Of a stretch of DNA of 64,000 nt, positions 56,586 to 64,000 are shown one piece after another; within the stretch, counting starts at the first letter, position 1, and each line of letters starts with the position of its first letter. The position numbers and the translations under genes were made by a program. This stretch comes from Trichobilharzia szidati (Eukaryota > Platyhelminthes > Trematoda > Strigeidida > Schistosomatidae): NCBI GenBank assembly GCA_944472155.2, contig OX235279.1, positions 148,698,199 to 148,762,198 on the forward strand. Reading direction: 5' to 3'. The notes beneath the pieces were generated by a model. It made no database searches, had not been told where the DNA came from, and was given only the letters and a program-made list of their open reading frames with translations.

Positions 56586-58811
56586 GAAAAGAAAATAATT
56601 TGAATGTATGGAGAATAATTCTCGATAGTGATTATGATATTGGCGAAAATGTATCTTTGCTCAACTTCTTATCTCCTCTTTAATTTCTTGATGAGTATTT
56701 TTCATATTTAGAGAAGAATTCAACAGAGGCTGTTGAAAATACTACATATTTCAAAAATAACAAGAAGTGCATATATATGTACAATCATGATGAATTTAAG
56801 CATATATATATAAATAAATAAATGTTCATAACTGCTGATCTCCTTCATGACTTAGGCCAACAGTCCAAAAATCTATACCTTTGGATAAAAACAACTAGTT
56901 GAGCTATTCCTGTGAAGTTAGCCATATACAGCAAACAACTAGATAACTGAACAAACGCATTGCTAAGCACTTTCATTTGTTCCTAGCGAACCATTAAACA
57001 TAATCGATAAGCTCACTTTTGTCTTTTTTATGTTTATATGGTTATCAAGTGGATAGAAAATGCGCTTTTATGATCATTTGTCGTTTTCCTGTGAACTTTT
57101 CGAAAGGAATTAGAAATTATCTATTATACACTAGCTAAATCTACGGTAATTTAAGAGGACAGACCTACTCTGTACTAATTTCGTTCTACCTTTGTCACTA
57201 TCTTGTTTGATGTAGATTTAATAAATAATTCTCTTATTAAGACGTTTTACACCTTTCTTTCTTATTCTTCATTCCTTTCACAGATTTATCATTTTTATTT
57301 GAACTTTGATTATCCATCGACTTCATTTTTAGTGTTGCATAACTTCTCATTCTACAAGAAGCTAACCTAATTAAAATTTAATTATGAAAATGTTTACATT
57401 ATAATGCTTTCCTCATTATTCTTATCGCCATCTGCGTTATCTATTTATACTAGTGTCATCATTGTTAGTTTATTATTACTGGTATAATTTACATCACATT
57501 TGTCATTGACCCCAAAATCACCGCCATTGGTTAAAATTATATACATTTAAATTGTATGTATATAACCATTTTAGAATTCAATACATTTCGTTTCCATAAT
57601 ATTCATTTATCTGCAAACTAAACTAACAAATAATATAACTTTCTGACTAACTTAATATCCCTAATAGCATATAAATGTATGTTGTGAATGTGAACCACCA
57701 CTACTGTACGAGAGGGAAACTGAAGTTTAGGTACACAAAAGCTTGGCATAATTTACTGGATTTTGTTTTAGGCATCGTTCATTACCCATTGTTACACAAC
57801 TTGTAACAGTTACCTTTTCTTTCTTTACAATGCAAAACTAGGAAGGTTTGTAGTCAACTTCAGCTGTATCTTTACAACTGCTCACATTGTCTTTCTCTTC
57901 TCGCATTGACAGGAATTTCCGAATAAATTCCTTAGGATTGCTATGGAGATACGTAGACTATTTTACGTCTGTAGCTTCTTCATTTGAGTCATTTCATACA
58001 CTAGTTAAACTTCTAACTTGATATCTCAAACAATATATTAAACCTGTTTTAAATGACTTAGAGGAGGCAGATAAACTCAAGTGTGCAAATCTATTGAGAT
58101 GAATCGATTTTCTGATTCCTTTGTTAGTTTTCCTATTGATAGCTACATGCAATTGTATCTGTTACTGAGTTTACGCGTTCAAAACAAAACTAAACATGCT
58201 CCGATTTAAACATCGTAAATATGTCATACACATACCGAAGTTGAAATTGAAATGACATCTAAATCTACCTTTTTATTCCAAAATAAATCTAATTGCCTTA
58301 AGAATCTTGTCAATCTATCGAATGCAGTGTAATAAAAGTAGGGTTGAGCACAGAAATTAAACTAACAGGCCGGCTTCAATTTGGCTACTGGATCGTGTGA
58401 ATGCAACTGGATTTATACTGAAAGACAACATTAACATAGGTAATTTGAGAAAAATTTATCTATCGTTATGCAAGTGATGACAATTACACGATAAGATTGA
58501 ACAGATCTATGAGGAGTTATTGAACCCTTAGTCTTTATTTATCACACTAACATCTTTTGTATGCAACAAAAATGAAATGAGATCAGTTCTGCAAGGTACA
58601 AGAGTTCTATCACCGATGAAACCCAAGAATAAGAAATAAGTGAACTATAGAGTCTATGTTGGAAATTGTATGACCACTTTGATATGATTATAACCTATAA
58701 ACTATTGCCTGAAACATCGTCTACGAGATAACATTTTATTGCAGTCTCCAATATGAAACCACTATTTTGTATACACAAATAAGAACAACAGAGAATGATT
58801 TTAAAAATTAC
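56586..58811. other. Long intron stretch without recognised elements
   Basis: AT-rich. Only a family G ribozyme remnant was seen at 58660-58750 (TTTGATATGATTATAACC, then CTGAAACATC). No open frame of interest. Confidence 0.5.
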
Positions 58812-58914
58812 CTCTGAAGTAACTCTGATTCCTTTTTAAAAAGATTATCCTTCATTTGCACCGTATGCAACCATTGATTCAGCAATTCTTTGACGTTTCG
58901 ATCCTTTTCAGACA
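58812..58914 (-). CDS. MICAL-like gene, bMERB exon 2
   Basis: Acceptor TACATTAG, donor GTAATT; phase 1 in, phase 2 out. It encodes SEKDRNVKELLNQWLHTVQM and KDNLFKKESELLQR, matching the middle of the bMERB domain (ELL..W...V..K..L...ESEL). Confidence 0.85.
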
Positions 58915-59655
58915 CTAATGTATGTCAAAGAAAATATTATAATTAGTTAATGCCTTAAAATGATCAGAATTTTTTAAAACTAGATACAAAAGGAAATATG
59001 TTCCGAAATCTTACATTACAAAGTTATCGATAAAAAGGACTATAAGTAGTCTACAAATACTAAACAGAACTACAATCGGTAGCCAATAAATTTTGAGCTA
59101 AACGTGTAATCACAAGTCATTAATGACAACAAAAGTACATCATAACTGTGGCAGTCATATCAACTCATATTGAATTTTAGAGATGTTATCGAAGCCAAAC
59201 AACACTATCCTTTTCGTTCACATAAATAAAAAATACCCTTTCCATGGCATCTAATACGATGTAGTTTAAGCCAGACGTAGTTTTTTTCAATAAGTCACAA
59301 CAGCTAGAAGAGCTTCTAACACTTGACACTCGGTTTTACATAACTTAAAAAATAGTAAGATCAAGCTTTCATAAAATACATATGGATATCATTAAGTCAG
59401 ATGAATAAAAATGAATAAACTCAAGGAATGATTCCGCATATTTGTGCGTACTAGTTGATAGTAACTAACAGCAAAAGAAATTTATCTGCATATATTCAAT
59501 CACTCAATTACTTAGGGGACTGCCATTAAAATTATAAACCTAATGTGTATTTTCACATATACGTAAAACCGTTAACCACCTAATAACAACCTGCAACGGA
59601 AAACGATAATAAAATTAGCTCTGAACACCCCAACAAAGAGAGTGCTCACTGGAAA
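58915..59655. other. Intron stretch, nothing recognised
   Basis: No repeat or gene seen. Confidence 0.45.
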
Positions 59656-59659
59656 GTTA

Positions 59660-59935
59660 AATAATTTTAAGATAATAGATATTTGTGGCTCAGGTAGATG
59701 ATTTTGAAATGGCTGTGTTCTCTGAGGTAGACGGTTTAAATGCGAAGATTTCACTGTCCTCCTAGCCAATTAATCATAACAAAGATGTCGGAAAATACAT
59801 TCATATCATTCACAAAGAATTCACATAAGTTAACTTCATCTTAAGGTTTGCGCTGAAGTTGTCTAGAAGGACAACAGAAGCTTTGCCGTTAAACCACTCA
59901 CGTAAGAAAACACAACCACATCAAAAAGGTTAAAT
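59660..59935. repeat. PLE tails, inverted head-to-head pair, decayed
   Basis: 59660-59770 (minus) and 59830-59935 (plus) both match the PLE tail at 1000-1120 (CTCAGAGAACACA, GCGCTGAAG). Tails point outward. The right one keeps GCGCTGAAG and a TTGTC/GACAA hairpin of the hammerhead. Confidence 0.6.
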
Positions 59936-60317
59936 AATATGACATTAATGTTTCTGATGTAATATAAGCTCTCAAGGTGCAATAGCAACCCTAAACTACT
60001 TCAGTTGATAGCTACATCACAGAGTGAAACATTATTTGGCAAAGACGACTCGAGCCTGACGTATAAATAAAAGTTGTGGAGACCTAACTACAAAAAAAAC
60101 TAAATTCAATAACTGCGATGAAAACATCACCCCTCTTATGGAATAAACTATACTTAGAACACTTCAAAAATGCACAAAATAGAATCGGCGCAAAGATTCT
60201 GAAAATTTTGCAGCTATTTTACCTCATTGATACTTCTAACAAACGACAATATGTAGACAACTAAAATTTATATTTTAATCATTTAAAATATTTCCACTAA
60301 CGAAAAATATCACTCAC
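59936..60317. other. Intron stretch, nothing recognised
   Basis: AT-rich; contains no repeat I recognise. It ends at the donor GTGAGT of the next MICAL-like exon. Confidence 0.45.
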
Positions 60318-61364
60318 TCTCTTTAATTCTTGTCTGTATACTTCGAGCTTGTAATTCTAGTTTGGAAAGCTCGTTGTTAACTTCATACAGTTTTCTGTGC
60401 AATTCAGAATATGGAACAAAATCACTCCGCCGATCACTTCTGACTTCACGCCAGCATAAAACAGGAATAGGTGGGGCTGGTCTTTTGGTAGTGGTTGACC
60501 TGGTAGTTTTCTTATGCATTTCATCAGCATGATCAGTCACTGAATAAGAGGACTGCGGTTTGTACAAACAGCCATAGTCTAGTAAGCTGGACAAATCACA
60601 TATTGACGAGTGAGCATTTCGCAAGTCTTGTGACTTATCTGACACTGTACACTCAACACAGTAAATAGGATTACTTTTTTCGGATAAATGCGTATGAACG
60701 TTACTATCAGGCTCTGTTGCGGAAAATGGGGAGTCATGTAAATCCACTGTGTTAGAGGAAGTGGGAGTCACATTATCAGTAATTTTCGTATCTAAGGCAG
60801 GTAGTTCGTCATCATCGAATGGATTATAGGGCTTTTGAGTGCAGTTTAATTTATCATTAGAGTCACAAGGTGAATCATCCGCAAATGGATTCAATGAATC
60901 AGGATACGATACGGGGACTTGGGAAAGATTCAATCGGTCATTCGTTTCAAAAGGTTTCCGGCTAGTTTCATTATTAGGCTTCTTTTTTGTAAAACCATTT
61001 TGTTTGTACGCATAGTTATTTAAAATGTCTGGTAATGGTGGTCTAGAAGGAGCTCTTTGAGTCCGCTGATTTTTCCCAATACTGTCACAATCAGACAGTT
61101 GTTCTGGACGAATGAGAATAAAAGATGAGTCCACCTTTGTAGAGGTCGGTAAAGAGTCAGAAGAAAGCTTCTCTGCACTAGAAGAATCGATAGCCTTCAA
61201 GTTCTCATATTCAATCGAAACTTTAAGGGTTCGGTTTCGCTCTTTAAGGTAATTCAGTTGGTTATCCCGATAGCAACTTCGATGGTACTTCTTATTGAAA
61301 ACAGTCAATTCTTCCATACGAAAAATGCTTTGCCCACACAAACAGCATGAAGGAAGAGCCACTT
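60318..61364 (-). CDS. MICAL-like gene, large exon: half LIM, NPF motifs, start of bMERB
   Basis: Donor GTGAGT; phase 1 in and out. About 349 residues. The start gives CCLCGQSIFRMEELTVFNKK and YHRSC: the first zinc site of a LIM domain (CxxC...HxxC). The second site is absent (YRDNQLNYL follows). Two NPF motifs with acidic tails (SLNPFADD near residue 158, PYNPFDDDE near 180) are typical EHD-binding sites. A proline patch (KRPAPPIPV) is followed by VPYSELHRKLYEVNNELSKL, the first bMERB helix. The acceptor is most likely TGATGAAG at 61366, which keeps the frame; the TTAG nine bases upstream would create a stop. Confidence 0.88.
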
Positions 61365-61503
61365 CTTCATCATACTAATAAAATATAACATTATATGAAG
61401 TTAGGTAAAATGTGACATACCAATAATGATAGCTGTTTATCAACAGATGTATTCGACCACATTTGTTCTATGAATCTTTGATATAAACGTAATTAAAAAT
61501 TAC

Positions 61504-61645
61504 CCTGGCATTTACAAGTTATTGCTTTATACAGTTTTGAGATGTAGTCTACAACCAGCTCTTCATCTACATTTCCTTCAGATACCAAAGACTGTGAATT
61601 TAAAAGCACCGGTACATCTAATTTAGTTTCCGCAACAAAAAATGC
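61504..61645 (-). CDS. MICAL-like gene, end of CH domain
   Basis: Acceptor TTTGCGTAG, donor GTAATT; phase 0 in, phase 1 out. It encodes AFFVAETKLDVPVLLNSQSL and VVDYISKLYKAI, the last helices of a type-2 CH domain (AF..AE..L.VP.LL). The earlier CH exons were not found and probably lie beyond the window end. Confidence 0.85.
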
Positions 61646-62510
61646 CTACGCAAATTTATATATTATAGAGACAAACTGACTAGTTCGAGGTTTCTGACGG
61701 CGTTTTCAGCTTTCAGCGTAGAAATGTCTCTATTGGAAATAACAGATACACTAATTAAGAATTACTCAATTTACATGAGGTCAGGAAAATATTTATGGAG
61801 TAAAGCACAAAATGCTAATCCATCTTTCCATGATGTAGTGAAATTTGTGATGTTAACGAACGAATAATTTTTTGTCTGTTCAATACACCAATAAAGAAGT
61901 GGGTTAGAAACGCTATCTTTCATTTATTCTACTCTCTCTGATATAAGTCAACGAGAAAACCCTGTGTAGCGCAATTGTTAAAGTCGGTCAATCTAAAAGT
62001 TCAATTACTATTGCCACACTTAAAGCATAGACTATCCATAAAATGTTCAATTCCTAGGGTCAAGGAATGAAAGGAGTAAAATTGTTTTAAATACTCCACC
62101 TCAAAGAAATAAGAAGTTTGTGTGGTATCAAGTCACACTACAACTTGAATGAAACACAATATTATTGTTGCTAGCTTGTATATACCCATCGATATTTTCG
62201 GGCTCACTTCGCAGTTATATACAGTAGCTTTATGTCTTTCGTATCGTCCTTAGCTGCCGTAGCCCTCTTGAACTCGGAGACTGGAGGTGTAGAGAGGTGC
62301 CTCTACTGAGAATACTAAATGACATTTCACTACATGATTCTCCAAATTCGTCGTAAATACGCCAGAAAATGAGATAGACGTGAAACTGAGGAACTGAGCA
62401 GATAAGAACATGAGGGACAACTCTGATGATTTAAAGCAGAAAAGAAGAGGAAACTGTGAAAAGACTGAATAAAAGGAAAATCTATTAATACGTATTAAGT
62501 GAAAGTCAAC
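61646..62510. other. Intron stretch, nothing recognised
   Basis: No repeat or exon seen. Confidence 0.45.
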
Positions 62511-62514
62511 ATTT

Positions 62515-62745
62515 TTTATTCCTTCACGTTCCCAGTGGAACATAGGGCTTCAAGCTAGAGGCTTGAAGTTTCTATAGCAGTGTTTATTTTTACAGGATCA
62601 TGTTGCTAATCTCATGCCCAACCTTTCCTCTTTATCAGCTTTATTTCTAGCTTAGAGAAGTAAAGGATTGCCTCGGCCGGGGTCGAACCCCGTACCATGT
62701 GCATGGTTTGCGAGAATCCTAACCGCTGTGCCACCAACGCACAAA
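62515..62745 (-). repeat. Family A SINE
   Basis: On the minus strand: tRNA-like head with GGCACAGCGGTTAGGATTCT and B-box GGGGTTCGACCCCGG, body AGCTAGAAATAAAGC, 3' end AGCCCTATGTTCCACTGGGA. Well preserved. Confidence 0.85.
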
Positions 62746-64000
62746 GTCAACTTAAAGGCCGAGAAAGTATCTAGCAGATATTTTTGCTGTCAAATAGTTT
62801 CGTCTAATAAAAATGCAACGACCATCCATTTTAGGATGTTCATCTTTTCACCTGTGGCTTACATCTGCGTATGGGAGCTGAAACATTCGGTAGTTAATTC
62901 TATGTTCAACAAGCTCTAAAAATAGACAGATTATATATGCCCTGCAAAACCCTCCCCCAGATAACCTAGATAACCCCCTTAAATTTTCTGGGTTGTGAAC
63001 CATTTTTGAGGCCGTTATGCATCTGTTCCGTAGTCCACTGTAAATGAGTTTAGCTTATGAGGTTGTTTCAGACGAAGTCGCATAGCTTCTCCAGAGGCAT
63101 ACTTAGATTTAACTGCAGGAGGGTATTTTCTAAGATGTCTCACTCTGAAATGGCATAAATGGACAAACGTATGTCTTTCGCCGCCACATTTATCGGTCAT
63201 TTATTGAAAGTTACTAAAGGTCTTCCCGACTGATTCAATAAATGTCTTATATACATATATATAACAGTGGACTTTCTATAACCCATGAATCAGTACAGGT
63301 TAATGCGAATTACAGTTTCCTGGCTAGATTCGGCTGAAGCGACCTCCTGTCTCGTCGAACTGTGGTATCCTGAAGATTCCCTAAAAACAAGTGTGTGTTA
63401 CAATATGCTTCACCAATCTCTGGTGTCAGTCCACTAACGATGAGTGCTACCCCCGATACCGAATGCTGACTATCTGTATTAATTTTCGCTGGTCATAGCA
63501 TTTTCAGTCAGAATACCTATCCCTCAATAACTCTTCACTAACAGACACACTGTTAACAGCAGCCCATTATTGGATCTAGGAACTCAGAGCTGCTCGTAAA
63601 GTGACTTAGACTAGATATTTTTCCATACAACTCCTGAAGGCTGTCCTCTTCCAAATTTTGGAAAAATGCATCTTTTCAGTATTGTAGTGTTTTTACACAA
63701 CTCCAAGGGATGTGCTAAAGTCACTAGTAATCAAGATGACATCGTATCCCATGATCAAAAACATGGAGTTTTTCAATCAATCCTTGCCTCTATTTTGGCT
63801 TGGTGACAGTGAATCTAGTACTTTTTACAGTCACATAAAACCGGTATGATTCCAGAATCTCTAACAGCATCTTGCGGTCTTCTGATTCTGAATGAATACT
63901 ACTGACGAAGTACTCCGTTGCTCCTGCAACCTTCCCTTTCGTGTGGCGTCTTCACAGTATCACTCATCTTTACTAGTTCCACACGAACTATACAGGCATG
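62746..64000. other. Unassigned end of window
   Basis: A minus-strand frame at 63015-63200 (RLRLKQPHKLNSFTVDYG) has no recognised motif. The region 63290-64000 has the GC content of decayed retroelement DNA, but I could not align it to the families above. Confidence 0.4.

Larger units (their letters stand above)
45001..61645 (-). other. MICALL: Host gene 2: MICAL-like protein, five exons found
   Basis: Phase-consistent exons: 61645-61504, 61364-60318, 58914-58812, 55513-55440, 45115-45001. Encoded order: end of a CH domain, the first half of a LIM domain, a long polar region with two NPF motifs, a proline patch, and a coiled-coil bMERB domain. MICAL-like proteins link Rab GTPases (bMERB) to EHD proteins (NPF) on recycling endosomes. 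The CH exons upstream and the last exon(s) after 45001 were not found and may lie outside or be short. Confidence 0.85.

Noticed and set aside
63015..63200. Minus-strand frame of 61 codons as an upstream exon of the MICAL-like gene
   Set aside because: No CH-domain similarity and no fitting splice sites for the phase needed at 61645.
1..64000. CRISPR arrays, operons or bacterial genes
   Set aside because: Introns, LINEs, SINEs and PLEs show a eukaryotic genome; no regularly spaced repeats were seen.

Overview
The window looks like blood-fluke (schistosome, Schistosomatidae) genomic DNA. It is AT-rich and intron-rich, with two host genes buried in repeats. The repeats match known schistosome groups: RTE-like (SR2-type) and CR1-like non-LTR retrotransposons, Penelope-like elements (PLEs) with GIY-YIG endonuclease, a Merlin (IS1595/ISXO2-type) DNA transposon, and tRNA-derived SINEs, several with hammerhead-ribozyme signatures as described for the schistosome Sm-alpha SINE. 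The species is not determined; no database was searched.

Host gene 1 (+ strand, seven exons, 9879-32783; its 5' part lies before the first exon found) has phase-consistent exons adding up to exactly 655 codons including the stop. The protein has an acidic run, a conserved-looking W/Y-rich block, a CxxC...CxxC pair and a Cys-rich C-terminus. I could not name the family. Its 3'UTR runs to an AATAAA at 33537.

Host gene 2 (- strand, five exons, 61645-45001; both ends lie outside what I found) is a MICAL-like protein: end of a CH domain, half a LIM domain, two NPF motifs (EHD binding) and a coiled-coil bMERB domain (Rab binding). The two genes converge, and about 33.6-45.0 kb between them is mostly repeats.

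Layout: 1-900 PLE 3' part with a hammerhead; 1.6-2.3 and 4.4-5.2 kb inverted SINE dimers; 5.58-9.4 kb nearly full-length RTE (two frameshifts); 9.9-32.8 kb host gene 1, whose introns hold RTE, CR1, second-family LINE and Merlin copies, nearly all antisense; 34.5-36.4 kb RTE; 37.3-44 kb PLE pieces, a PLE with one stop codon and SINEs; 45-61.6 kb host gene 2, whose introns hold inverted SINE/PLE dimers including a 597-bp-arm palindrome; 62.5-62.7 kb SINE.

The most unusual theme is that several unrelated short retroelement families (three tRNA-headed SINE families, a short PLE-like family and PLE coding fragments) occur as head-to-head inverted dimers with both 3' tails outward. Several have a single target-site duplication of 10-13 bp around the whole dimer, so the dimer was inserted as one unit. 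Most of these families also carry hammerhead-type ribozyme signatures beside or inside the repeated arm. This suggests one insertion mechanism (for example target-primed reverse transcription starting from both nicked ends) acting on ribozyme-bearing RNAs.
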